From positions 1 to 64,000 of the forward strand of contig JAEYOK010000006.1 of the NCBI GenBank assembly GCA_023411795.1: a DNA stretch of 64,000 nucleotides, read 5' to 3'. Each line of letters starts with the position of its first letter. The stretch's first letter is position 1. Of the stretch, positions 7,764 to 15,981 are shown in pieces. This stretch comes from Bacillota bacterium. GTDB taxonomy: Bacteria > Bacillota > Clostridia > DSM-8532. The translations under genes were made by a program, and so were the position numbers. The notes beneath the pieces were generated by a model, which worked only from the letters and a program-made list of their open reading frames with translations, searched no databases and was not told the DNA's origin.

Positions 7764-8798
7764 ATGAAAGTGGAATGCACACCTAAATTTAAACTGCATA
7801 ATAACGAAAATGATAATATGTATAGACTCGAAATATATTTAGTGTTTACTAAAGATTATGGTGACGGATTAGGGGGAATTTCTGAATCAAAAAGAATAGA
7901 AAAATCTTTTGAATTGGGAAGCTTACTGATTAACACGATTGATAATTCAACATTTTTAGATGTTCTTTTTAACAGATCAACATTTGATAGTGTTAATATT
8001 AAAGATAAATCAATTACTAAAACAGAAAAAGCCAACGCTTATGATAATTATAAAAGCCAGATTGAAAGTAGCCTTTTACGTTTATCAAGTTGTGTTGACA
8101 GGGTTTTACGAATTGACGACATTGATATAGTGAAAGATTCTAAAGGTAAACATATTACTTTTGATATAAGCGGTAGGAACATTTTGCAGGCATATAAGCG
8201 GTTAGCGTTACTTGATATAAACGATTTAAGCGATATAGAAAAAAATAATATAGTTCTTAGAAACGAAATAAAAACAACTGTTGAATATCATTTATATATA
8301 CTGGAAAACGGAGAGAAGATATCAATTCAAAATATAAATGATCTTGACTATTTAAAGAAAACCGACATCCTCTTCGAAACTGCATACAGCTTTAGTTCGA
8401 TTATAGATTTATTATACTTTGAATTTTATGAGATGGTAAAAAAAAATGTACCCGTCCGAAAATGTTTATTATGTAACAGCTGGTTTATACCAAGGGAGAA
8501 AAGAGATAGGTTGTATTGCAACAGAATTTATAAAGGTGGAAAAACTTGCAAACAATTAGGTGCAATTGAAAGATATAATGAGAAGACAAAACAAGATGAA
8601 GCTCTAATTGAATTTAAGAGAGCTCGTGATAGAAGGCTTAAGAGGAAAACAGAAGATTGTGATAATGATTATGTTACCTGGACACGAAATGCAGAAATTA
8701 AAAGGGAAGAATATTTAAACAATATAATAACCAAAGATGATTTTATTAAATGGCTCAATAGCGATAGACTAAAAAAGAAAGGAGAAAAAAATAAATGA
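7764..8798 (+). CDS. DUF6076-like zinc-ribbon protein coupled to integrase
   Basis: A 344-aa protein. The N-terminal two thirds are unrecognised. The C-terminal part has a zinc-binding pattern, KCLLCNSWFIPREKRDRLYC followed by a Cys in GGKTCKQLGA, and then a long basic helical tail. This pattern (CxxC-x12-16-YC-x8-10-C) is what I know from DUF6076 proteins found beside integrases and in integrative elements. GGAG before the ATG supports the start. Its stop overlaps the integrase ATG by four bases, so the two are coupled. It may help recombination or sense the host, but no activity is established. Confidence 0.65.
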   Translation: MKVECTPKFKLHNNENDNMYRLEIYLVFTKDYGDGLGGISESKRIEKSFELGSLLINTIDNSTFLDVLFNRSTFDSVNIKDKSITKTEKANAYDNYKSQIESSLLRLSSCVDRVLRIDDIDIVKDSKGKHITFDISGRNILQAYKRLALLDINDLSDIEKNNIVLRNEIKTTVEYHLYILENGEKISIQNINDLDYLKKTDILFETAYSFSSIIDLLYFEFYEMVKKNVPVRKCLLCNSWFIPREKRDRLYCNRIYKGGKTCKQLGAIERYNEKTKQDEALIEFKRARDRRLKRKTEDCDNDYVTWTRNAEIKREEYLNNIITKDDFIKWLNSDRLKKKGEKNK

Positions 8799-10060
8799 TT
8801 GGGAAAGGAAGCATAGAAAAACGTGACCAAGAAGGCTACACATGGCGGCTCGTCGTATGCAATGGATACACAAAAGCAGGAAAAAAAGACAGGCATAAAA
8901 AGACCATACATGTTGAAGGCCGGACCATTGATGCACGCCGCAAGGCTGCTGAACGTGAGCTTTCATTATTTCTCGCTGAAACTGAGAAGGGTGATTTTGT
9001 GCAACCCAAAAAGCTTACCCTTGATGAATTTTCTACCCAATGGCTTACCGATTACGCCGAAAAGCAGCTACAACCTAAAACCGTCCGAGATTATAGACAA
9101 TATTTAAAGCTTCGTATACTCCCCGCTCTCGGTCACAAAAAGCTGCAAGACATAAAGCCTGTTCACTTGTTAAAGTTCTATAACAATATGCAGGAAGAAG
9201 GAGCGCGGCAGGATAAACAGTCAGGAATACTTTCATCTAACACAATAAAACGCTACCATGCATTATTATCATCTATGTTGGAAAAAGCCGTACAATGGCA
9301 GCTTATTTCTTATAATCCGGCTTCTAAAGTTGAACCACCAAAAGCAAAACAATCAGAAATGCAATGCTTTGATGTTGAGAAAGCTTCTATCCTTCTTAAT
9401 GCCCTTGATAATGAGCCTTTAAAGTTTCAATTACTTGTTAAGCTTGCAATAGTAACAGGCCTTCGCCGTGGTGAATTGATGGGCTTACAATGGAAGTATG
9501 TTGATACAGATAAAGGAACTCTACAAGTGAAATACTCTCTATCCTATGTTCCAGGCAAAGAACTATTTTTGAAAGAACCCAAGAACAGTAATTCAAAAAG
9601 AATGATAGCTATACCTAAGTTTGTTGTATCGTTACTAATGGCTTATGAGAAGGAGCAAAAAGCCCAAAAGCTAAAGGTTGGCGATCAATGGATTAAAGAA
9701 TCTGATTATGTTTTTACTACTTGGAACGGCTCCCCCATGCACCCCGATACTATAAGCTCATGGTTTTCAGATTTTCTTAAGAGACATAATAAAGCCATAG
9801 AGAAAGACCATACCATACAAAAGGAAGAAAAAGAACGGCTTACATTACCGGTACTGAATTTCCACAGTTTAAGGCATACAGCTGCAACCTTGTTAATTGA
9901 TAAAGGTGTAAATGTCAAAGCAGTATCTGCCAGGTTAGGACATGCTCAAACTTCTACCACAGCAAATATATATGCTCATGCTCTCCAGAGTGCTGACAGG
10001 CAAGCAGCCGATATAATGGAAGACATCCTTGCAGGAAGCATGAAGCTAATTAGTTACTGA
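8795..10060 (+). CDS. int: Tyrosine recombinase / integrase
   Basis: A 421-aa protein with Tn916/phage-type architecture. An N-terminal arm-binding domain (GSIEKRDQEGYTWRLVVCNG) is followed by a SAM-like core-binding domain (LDEFSTQWLTDYAEKQLQPK) and a catalytic domain with R in TGLRRGELMGL, H-x-x-R in HSLRHTAATLL, H in LGHAQ and the nucleophile Y in TTANIYAHAL. All catalytic residues are present, so it should be active. AAGGAG upstream of the ATG and overlap with the DUF6076 gene support the start. It reads toward tRNA-Thr; the GGGGACTA repeats at 10937-10957 are likely its arm sites. Confidence 0.95.
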   Translation: MIGKGSIEKRDQEGYTWRLVVCNGYTKAGKKDRHKKTIHVEGRTIDARRKAAERELSLFLAETEKGDFVQPKKLTLDEFSTQWLTDYAEKQLQPKTVRDYRQYLKLRILPALGHKKLQDIKPVHLLKFYNNMQEEGARQDKQSGILSSNTIKRYHALLSSMLEKAVQWQLISYNPASKVEPPKAKQSEMQCFDVEKASILLNALDNEPLKFQLLVKLAIVTGLRRGELMGLQWKYVDTDKGTLQVKYSLSYVPGKELFLKEPKNSNSKRMIAIPKFVVSLLMAYEKEQKAQKLKVGDQWIKESDYVFTTWNGSPMHPDTISSWFSDFLKRHNKAIEKDHTIQKEEKERLTLPVLNFHSLRHTAATLLIDKGVNVKAVSARLGHAQTSTTANIYAHALQSADRQAADIMEDILAGSMKLISY

Positions 10061-10094
10061 TTAAAGAATATAAATCTAATAGTCCATAAAAAAC

Positions 10095-10120
10095 AGCCCC
10101 CCGCTTTTGCGAGAGGCTTT
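10095..10120 (+). terminator. Terminator after the integrase
   Basis: AGCCCCCCGC-TTTT-GCGAGAGGCT hairpin followed by TTCATTTTT on the plus strand, about 35 bases after the integrase stop. It also separates this gene from the convergent toxin gene. Confidence 0.65.
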
Positions 10121-10133
10121 CATTTTTATATGG

Positions 10134-10538
10134 TTATAGGTTGTTGAAATACTTTCTAATTGGGAAATTAGTCTCTGCTAATAAAGAAAACAACCGTTCC
10201 AACACTTCGTTACTAATTTTGCCTATAACTACATAATTGCTTTTCTTTTCGTTAAAGTAATATAGTTGATCGGCTTTTATGTACCCTTCTTCATTATTAC
10301 CGTTTTCGATAGTTGAATCCGAGGGTTTGACCAATACATTACAATTAAAGCTTAATTTGCGACTCTTATGTTCTTCACTTTTAAATGACGACATCACGTT
10401 GCATATTATATCGTAGTCAAGGCCCTGAATTTTGCCACCTTCATCGTTTATTACCACAAATGAATGTCGGCTCATAACGCCATCGTTGTTGCGGTATCCA
10501 TTGACCAAAATGATATCGCCAACCTCACACATAATCAT
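10134..10538 (-). CDS. MazF/PemK-like toxin (putative)
   Basis: A 134-aa protein that begins CEVGDIILVNGYRNNDGVMS, then SRHSFVVINDEGGK, and near residue 95 EGYIKADQLYYFNEKKSNYV and VIGKIS. The GDI-V-x-F..., R-x-x-VVI-N and QL...K...IGKIS blocks are those of the PemK/MazF fold, an mRNA interferase family. Several usual positions (the RP of RPVVV) are altered. It is preceded by a 53-aa ORF with an optimal ribosome binding site, like an antitoxin-toxin pair. It lies at the element edge, where addiction modules are common. Activity is not demonstrated. Confidence 0.55.
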   Translation of the reverse strand: MIMCEVGDIILVNGYRNNDGVMSRHSFVVINDEGGKIQGLDYDIICNVMSSFKSEEHKSRKLSFNCNVLVKPSDSTIENGNNEEGYIKADQLYYFNEKKSNYVVIGKISNEVLERLFSLLAETNFPIRKYFNNL

Positions 10539-10550
10539 GCCCCCGGAAAA

Positions 10551-10712
10551 TCATTTTTCGCACTCATAGAAAACTTTTGTCTTGCCGTTAATTACATCTT
10601 CTGACCAATTAAATGGTGTAACATCTTCAAACGCTTCTGTAGATGACATGATGACTGTCTTTCTGTCTTCCAATAGGCTTAAATCAAATGATTTATGCTT
10701 TTTTTCATCCAT
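10551..10712 (-). CDS. 53-aa ORF upstream of MazF-like toxin, candidate antitoxin
   Basis: A short acidic protein (MDEKKHKSFDLSLLEDRK...) read by eye. AGGAGGTGTAACT lies directly before the ATG at 10712, the best ribosome binding site in the neighbourhood. The gap to the toxin start is 12 bases. It has no visible DNA-binding domain, so it would need to act by direct binding if it is the antitoxin. Its residues are not like known MazE/PemI N-termini. Confidence 0.5.
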   Translation of the reverse strand: MDEKKHKSFDLSLLEDRKTVIMSSTEAFEDVTPFNWSEDVINGKTKVFYECEK

Positions 10713-10914
10713 AGTTACACCTCCTAGCACTACTAAATAAACTACAGATATTATATATTATACCAATACAGATATAATAATCAACATAAAACTAGTGTTC
10801 GATAATATTATACCACCGTTTCATATATATTATATCGTCATTTTTTACAAATCTTGATAACTGTTTCGTAAATCGATTCAATTATTTAACTGTATGGGAA
10901 GTATTTTTTATATT

Positions 10915-10960
10915 AAAAATGTTCTCAATTAGGGCGGTAGTCCCCAAATAGTCCCCAAAA
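10915..10960 (-). repeat. Integrase arm-site-like block, copy 1
   Basis: Read on the minus strand it has TTTT, GGGGACTA, TTT, GGGGACTA, then C and a CCTAATTGAGA-type segment and CATTTTT. It matches the plus-strand block at 60005-60050 at 43 of 46 positions. Directly repeated octamers beside a tyrosine integrase behind a tRNA are typical arm-type binding sites. Confidence 0.75.
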
Positions 10961-10990
10961 CTTCACTTTTTATACATTGGTAAAAAATAG

Positions 10991-11023
10991 AAAACCTTGA
11001 AAGCGTTATGCCATCAAGGTTTT
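10991..11023 (-). terminator. Terminator behind tRNA-Thr
   Basis: AAAACCTTGA...TCAAGGTTTT, a 10-bp perfect stem one base after the encoded CCA of tRNA-Thr, followed on the minus strand by CTATTTTTTA. A near copy follows tRNA-Arg at 59941-59973. Confidence 0.8.
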
Positions 11024-11024
11024 A

Positions 11025-11100
11025 TGGAGCTGGAGGACGGATTTGAACCCCCGACCTGCTGATTACAAATCAGCTGCTCTACCAGCTGAGCTACTCCAGC
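11025..11100 (-). tRNA. tRNA-Thr (anticodon TGT)
   Basis: Cloverleaf read on the minus strand: acceptor GCTGGAG/CTCCAGC, D-arm TAGCTCAGCTGG, anticodon stem CTGAT/ATCAG with loop TTGTAAT-like sequence giving TGT, T-arm GGGGGTTCAAATCC, encoded CCA. It is the integration target of the left island. Confidence 0.95.
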
Positions 11101-11118
11101 ACAATATTATGGGTAAAA

Positions 11119-11193
11119 TGGTGACCCCTAGGGGATTCGAACCCCTGAACCCGCCGTGAGAGGGCGATGTCTTGACCACTTGACCAAGGGGCC
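11119..11193 (-). tRNA. tRNA-Glu (anticodon CTC)
   Basis: Acceptor GGCCCCT/AGGGGTC with one G-T pair, anticodon CTC within CGCC-CTCTCAC-GGCG, T-arm GGGGTTCGAATCCCC, encoded CCA. It lies 18 bases upstream of tRNA-Thr and is co-transcribed from the promoter at 11227-11255. Confidence 0.95.
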
Positions 11194-11226
11194 ACATACC
11201 ATTTGTCCGAAAACCGAACAATGACT

Positions 11227-11255
11227 ATTTTAACGGCTAATCAGCTTCTTGTCAA
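11227..11255 (-). promoter_or_regulatory. Promoter of the tRNA-Glu/tRNA-Thr unit
   Basis: Minus strand TTGACA (11255-11250), 17-base spacer, TAAAAT (11232-11227). Transcription would start about 25 bases before tRNA-Glu. Confidence 0.85.
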
Positions 11256-11258
11256 GAA

Positions 11259-11304
11259 TTTTTATTTTTCTTTTATTCTCATTTTTATTTTTCTTTTATT
11301 CTCA
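11259..11304. repeat. Perfect 23-bp tandem duplication
   Basis: The 23-base pyrimidine-rich unit starting TTTTTATTTTTCTTTTATTC is present twice without gap at 11259-11281 and 11282-11304. The remaining 11305-11441 holds no gene I can support. Confidence 0.9.
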
Positions 11305-11441
11305 TACTTCTCACTCAGTTTTTATTTTCATCTCTCTTTATAAAGGGAAACTCATTTATATATTATAATTGTATCTCCCCCCAACATCGGATTAAACATC
11401 CTGTATATGGAGGGATATTTATTATGCTTATTCAATTAAAT

Positions 11442-11470
11442 TTGTTGTAATTTACAAAGTATGATAGAAT
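11442..11470 (+). promoter_or_regulatory. Candidate promoter of the SpaA-repeat surface protein
   Basis: TTGTTG, 17-base spacer, TAGAAT, about 90 bases before the ATG at 11559. The 5' leader is A+T-rich without a recognised riboswitch. Confidence 0.5.
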
Positions 11471-11558
11471 GCGATATGACAGTCTAATATTAGTAATCCG
11501 TAGTGTTTATAATCGGATTATTATTTATATTGATTTACATCGGAGGTTTTAGGGGGAA

Positions 11559-14500
11559 ATGAAAAAAACACGTTTATTAGGATTGGTTTTAGTATTGATG
11601 ATACTTGTGCAGATGTTTGCCAACAATCCGGGCATTCTTGCAAGCGTACAGGTACAGGCTGAAGGTTCCGGCAGCCCGTCTCAATTTATAACTGCTATTA
11701 AGGTGACTGATTTGGCAGGAAATCCGCTGGGTACAGTGACCCCAACCACTAGCGTAAAAATTACGTACGATTATGACGTTGATAATCTGACAGATGCCAG
11801 TACCTATACTTTTGATTTGCCCGCTGCAGTCGCCCGCCCTGTTGCCCTGCAGTCAGGTACGTTAACTAGCAAAGACGAGGTATTTGCAGACTATAACATC
11901 GATGTAACAGGAAAGATTACTATTAACTTTAAAGAACATGTAAAGAGTTTGTCCGATGTCAAAGGATATTTTGAGGTTCTAATTAAATTTTCCGAACATC
12001 CCACAGGAGGCCCTCAGATTGTGGATTTTGATATCGGAGGAAGTAAAACAATAAGCATAACCATTACGTTCTCTGCCCCTGATCCGGTAGCCCCGACTAT
12101 CACAAAAAAGATTAAAAACAAAGCAGCACTTACTACTGACAGTACGAAAATTGAATGGGAGGTTACCGTGGATCCGGGCAAGCCCAAGCCCGCCGACCTT
12201 AAGGTTGTCGATACGCTTAATGAAAATTTGCAATATGAGACCGGCAGTATCAGCGTATCTCCAGCGGAATCATATACCGTTGACTATACCGGCAAGAATT
12301 TGACCATTGATTTCCCGGCTCTGTCACAACCGGTTACAATAACCTACACAACAATCATGACACCGACTACATCCACGCCTGATGTAAACAAAGGCCGAAT
12401 TAATGTTGTATATGAAAATGTTGCCAAACTATATCAGGGAGAATCTACAACTCCTATCGCCACCAAAAGCGATAAATACGAGCAGACAACCAAATGGATT
12501 AAAAAGTCGGGGGTTAAGACCGGCGAACGTACCATTGAGTGGACCATCACAGTAAACGAGGATAAGCAAAGCCTGCCGGCAAGTGCCACGGTAACCGATG
12601 CGCTTGCTTCATACCTCACAGTTATTGGCACACCTCAATTGAAAATAAATAACGATGCTTTTAAAGATATCAATGATGCCTCTTATATGGCAGTGGGTAC
12701 ATATTCATACATCCACCCCAACATTATATATACCTTTAATCAAACAACGCAGGACACATATATCATTAAATTTACTACAGAGATTAATGAAGCCTATTTT
12801 ACACAGCACGCAGGTAACTTAAACGTTCCTAACACCGCCGTCCTGAAGGATTATGGCTTGGGTACCGATTTAAAAGGGACTGCCTCTAACGGTATAGGAG
12901 TCGGCTCGGCAGCTTTACAAAAGCAAACCGTCGGCAGTTATAACTCAGCGACACGGGAACTGAAATGGAAAATTACAGCCAATCAAAACAAGGTACAGAT
13001 CAACAGCTCCATGCTGACCGATACCCTTACAACTTCCGGGCAAATTATTAAGGATGGAACTCTTATAGTGACCGGAGGCGGAAAAGGCTGGACTCTCCAA
13101 AAGTTGGCGGATGGAGAAATACCCGATTCTGACGGTGAATACATTTATACACCCAACAGCACGAGTCCTACTGGGTTCAAGCTTTTTCTCGGTGACCTGG
13201 TCAAAGACAGCGACCCGGTTGTAGTTAATTTTACCAGCATTGTAAATAATCCTGACCATTATGCTGGAAATGGCACGGTAAACCATTCCAACAGTTCTAA
13301 ACTTACTGGCACTAATATTAATGATGTCACCGCTAATGCGAATCACACAGTTACAAGCAATGTCATTAGAAAGAGCAATGCTGGTTACGACAACGACGGA
13401 GACATTGGCTATGATTACACCACCCACACTTTTTCATGGAAAATTACCGTAAACGAAAATAAGATGCCTATGTCTAACGCAACGGTCACAGATATGATCC
13501 AAGCCGGTCATGCTTATGTGGACGGTTCTCTGAAGATCCGGAAGACCAGCGATACAAACTGGACGAACTCTGTTTGGAATGTTGAGGCTAACGGAGACCT
13601 CTCCTTCCTTATTAATGGTGGAAACCTATTTACCGATACCTATGAAATTAAATTTAAAACAAAAATAAATGATCCGGAATTCTTTAAGAAAAATCAGGAC
13701 CGGGCATTCAGAAATAAAGCCAAACTGATATTTGATGCGTTTGAAGTTGAAGACAGAAGTATAGAGGTCGAAGCTACAAAGACCATCACCAATAAGCTGC
13801 TGGATAAAACCATGATAGGAAACGCCTTTCTCACGGCTCCAAACTATGTGGATTGGTCGGTAGCTATTAATGGTGGTCAGCAAACACTTCACGGAGCTGA
13901 GTTAACAGATAAGTTAGAGGCTTTCCTTGAACTGGATACCGACACAGTTAAGCTATATGCCGGGGATGTAGCCCCCGGAAACGGTAATATTACCAAGGAT
14001 ACTTCAAGAGAAATCTCCAAGGACCAATATCATGTCAGCTATAATTACGAAACAAACGAGTTTAAGGTGACTATGCCCACACCCTTAACAGACGCATATG
14101 TACTGGAATTCCGTACCTATATCCGTGAATCGGGAAAATCATTGTCTATTCAAAATACTATGAGTCTTAAAGCCGAATCAATTGAAGAGAAGGACGATAT
14201 GATTCATGGCATTGAATATATCTCCGGTGGCAGCGCATCCGGAACCAATGGCTCAGTAAAAATTGTCAAGATTGACGCTAAAACCGGAAATCCCATACCG
14301 GGAGCCAAATTTAAAATAACAGGCGGAGCGGATTATTATGGGAATATACGTACACAAGTGCTTGAAACTAATATAAACGGCGAGATTGTGTTTGAACGTT
14401 TAAAATTTGAACGTGAATACACAATTTCAGAAGCAGAGCCAGCACCCAACTACCTGCCCAGCGACAGGACCGAGACCTTTACAATCCCCTCAGGCCCCAG

Positions 14501-15887
14501 CGCTGATGAAAAGAATCGGACATATACATTTTATAATAACCATGAAAGCAACGCCGCAGATATTGTGTTATACAAAATGACCTCGGGCAACCGACCTTTA
14601 GGAAGCGCAGAATTTACCCTCTATGACTACGATGGCCATGGGAATAACCTTACAGCAATGAGTGATTCTACTACAGGAGAGGTTATATTCAATAATATTC
14701 CGACCGGAACATACATTGTCAAGGAAACCAAAGCGCCTTCCGGATTTATCAAATTTGAGGAGACCATTACAGTTACGGTTACCGCAGGTTCAGGCGGTCC
14801 GGCTACAGTCAGCTTTAATCCCTCTGACACCATCATCAATACCGCCATTCCAAGCACCCCATTTGGCTCAATCATTGTAAATAAGATGGACGGTGAGGGA
14901 ACTGCATTGGAAGGTGCAAAATTTGAACTTACCAACAGTTTGGGCCATGTGCTGTACACCGCAACATCCAATTCCTCCGGGGAAGCCCGCTTCGGGTATG
15001 TGTTCTTCGGCTCCTACACTCTTCGTGAAACAAGCGCACCCGAGGGTTATGTGATTGATCCTCAGGAAGTAAAAGTAATTGTCACTAGCACAATCCCCTT
15101 GTCCTACACTTTCGTCAACGAGAAGGAAACTGATGAAATCCCGGCCATCAAGGGAGAACTTGAGGTTCTTAAAACAGATACCGCCGGTACTCCCCTTTCG
15201 GGGGCTGAGTTTGGCCTTTATAACATACAAGGCACGCTACTTACCTCCGCTGTTTCTAACTCCCAAGGCAGCGTGCGTTTCACTGATATAGCAGCCGGAA
15301 GCTACATCCTTAAGGAGCTGCGTGCTCCGCAGGGATATCTCCTCAACCCCCAGAGCGTAAATGTGACTGTGGAAAACAATGATGTACAGCGCTTTACCTT
15401 TGAAAATCAGAAGGTCACATCTGAAACCATATGGGGCAGTATTCATATAAGAAAAATTGACGAAAACAGCTCGCCATTGCCGGGCGCAACCTTCGTACTG
15501 TATAATGCAAGTGGCGTAGCTGTACAAACTGTCCAATCAGACAGCAACGGTATGGTTAAATTTGACAATCTACCTCTTGGCACCTACACAATAAAAGAAA
15601 CACAGTCCCCAGAGGGGTACAGACTGGTAACTGAAAGTAAGGATTTAACGGTATCTTCGGCTAAAGTACAACAGCTTGGCTTTCGGAATGTGCCTGATGA
15701 CTTCCCGATAGATGAAGAGAAAATCCCCGAAGGATGGGTAGATATTGAAAATCCCGATATACCTGGGGGTATACTTCCACAGGCCGGTTTCTTTATGGAT
15801 ACACTGTTCACACTGATATTGGGTAGTTTATTAATTTTAGCGGGCTCCATCATGTTGATTCTGCGCAAGCGCAGTAGTGCAAGATAA
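11559..15887 (+). CDS. Cell-wall-anchored SpaA/Cna-B repeat adhesin or pilin (1442 aa)
   Basis: A signal peptide (residues about 1-35, hydrophobic LLGLVLVLMILVQMF) is followed by about 850 residues of repeated beta-sandwich adhesin domains resembling collagen-binding-type modules (recurring W-x-I-T-V-N, ATVTDAL, N-x-A-x-L motifs). Five SpaA/Cna-B domains start near residues 897, 999, 1102, 1198 and 1292, each with a V-x-K-x-D...G-A-x-F pattern and E-T-x-x-P-x-G-Y (isopeptide-type K and E residues). The C-terminus is LPQAG, a hydrophobic helix and RKRSSAR, a sortase signal. AGGGGG precedes the ATG. The sortase at 15982 is its likely anchoring enzyme. It probably mediates adhesion. Single pilin gene, so polymerisation is not assured. 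Confidence 0.9.
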   Translation: MKKTRLLGLVLVLMILVQMFANNPGILASVQVQAEGSGSPSQFITAIKVTDLAGNPLGTVTPTTSVKITYDYDVDNLTDASTYTFDLPAAVARPVALQSGTLTSKDEVFADYNIDVTGKITINFKEHVKSLSDVKGYFEVLIKFSEHPTGGPQIVDFDIGGSKTISITITFSAPDPVAPTITKKIKNKAALTTDSTKIEWEVTVDPGKPKPADLKVVDTLNENLQYETGSISVSPAESYTVDYTGKNLTIDFPALSQPVTITYTTIMTPTTSTPDVNKGRINVVYENVAKLYQGESTTPIATKSDKYEQTTKWIKKSGVKTGERTIEWTITVNEDKQSLPASATVTDALASYLTVIGTPQLKINNDAFKDINDASYMAVGTYSYIHPNIIYTFNQTTQDTYIIKFTTEINEAYFTQHAGNLNVPNTAVLKDYGLGTDLKGTASNGIGVGSAALQKQTVGSYNSATRELKWKITANQNKVQINSSMLTDTLTTSGQIIKDGTLIVTGGGKGWTLQKLADGEIPDSDGEYIYTPNSTSPTGFKLFLGDLVKDSDPVVVNFTSIVNNPDHYAGNGTVNHSNSSKLTGTNINDVTANANHTVTSNVIRKSNAGYDNDGDIGYDYTTHTFSWKITVNENKMPMSNATVTDMIQAGHAYVDGSLKIRKTSDTNWTNSVWNVEANGDLSFLINGGNLFTDTYEIKFKTKINDPEFFKKNQDRAFRNKAKLIFDAFEVEDRSIEVEATKTITNKLLDKTMIGNAFLTAPNYVDWSVAINGGQQTLHGAELTDKLEAFLELDTDTVKLYAGDVAPGNGNITKDTSREISKDQYHVSYNYETNEFKVTMPTPLTDAYVLEFRTYIRESGKSLSIQNTMSLKAESIEEKDDMIHGIEYISGGSASGTNGSVKIVKIDAKTGNPIPGAKFKITGGADYYGNIRTQVLETNINGEIVFERLKFEREYTISEAEPAPNYLPSDRTETFTIPSGPSADEKNRTYTFYNNHESNAADIVLYKMTSGNRPLGSAEFTLYDYDGHGNNLTAMSDSTTGEVIFNNIPTGTYIVKETKAPSGFIKFEETITVTVTAGSGGPATVSFNPSDTIINTAIPSTPFGSIIVNKMDGEGTALEGAKFELTNSLGHVLYTATSNSSGEARFGYVFFGSYTLRETSAPEGYVIDPQEVKVIVTSTIPLSYTFVNEKETDEIPAIKGELEVLKTDTAGTPLSGAEFGLYNIQGTLLTSAVSNSQGSVRFTDIAAGSYILKELRAPQGYLLNPQSVNVTVENNDVQRFTFENQKVTSETIWGSIHIRKIDENSSPLPGATFVLYNASGVAVQTVQSDSNGMVKFDNLPLGTYTIKETQSPEGYRLVTESKDLTVSSAKVQQLGFRNVPDDFPIDEEKIPEGWVDIENPDIPGGILPQAGFFMDTLFTLILGSLLILAGSIMLILRKRSSAR

Positions 15888-15918
15888 ACAGATTTATAAG
15901 AAATAATACTGTCGTGTG

Positions 15919-15935
15919 GGCGGCCTTTGGCCGCC
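15919..15935 (+). other. GC-rich hairpin between adhesin and sortase genes
   Basis: GGCGGCC-TTT-GGCCGCC, a perfect 7-bp stem with a 3-base loop, without a following T-run. It may stabilise the adhesin mRNA or reduce sortase expression relative to its substrate. Confidence 0.6.
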
Positions 15936-15981
15936 TATGCTTACCTTATGGCTAAAGGGGTAGATTATAATAGGGATAGAC

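Larger units (their letters stand above)
1..11024. mobile_element. Integrated element behind tRNA-Thr (partial; left end outside window or unclear)
   Basis: The segment carries a tyrosine integrase near its tRNA-proximal end, a DUF6076-like protein, a divergent XRE/excisionase-like control region, an O-like replication protein, a DnaB helicase and a MazF-like toxin, and ends exactly behind tRNA-Thr. The border holds a terminator and a 46-bp block shared with the border behind tRNA-Arg at 60005-60050. No capsid, portal, tail or lysis genes are visible, so it looks like an integrative plasmid or phage satellite rather than a full prophage. The left limit is not visible. Genes 1-355 and 548-2104 may be cargo or flanking DNA, although 548-4216 reads as one operon with overlapping or closely spaced genes. 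Confidence 0.75.
10713..11024. other. Gene-free border region of the island (att side)
   Basis: A+T-rich, no supported ORF. It contains the antitoxin upstream region, the 46-bp block at 10915-10960 and the terminator at 10991-11023 directly against tRNA-Thr. The integration crossover should lie in the tRNA 3' part; the matching second att copy is outside the window. Confidence 0.6.

Noticed and set aside
1..11024. Complete prophage
   Set aside because: No capsid, portal, tail, large terminase, holin or lysin genes are visible; only integration, replication and cargo genes.
12945..13427. Long minus-strand ORF within the adhesin gene
   Set aside because: It is an antisense shadow of the repeated beta-sandwich coding sequence, without a ribosome binding site or protein-like composition.
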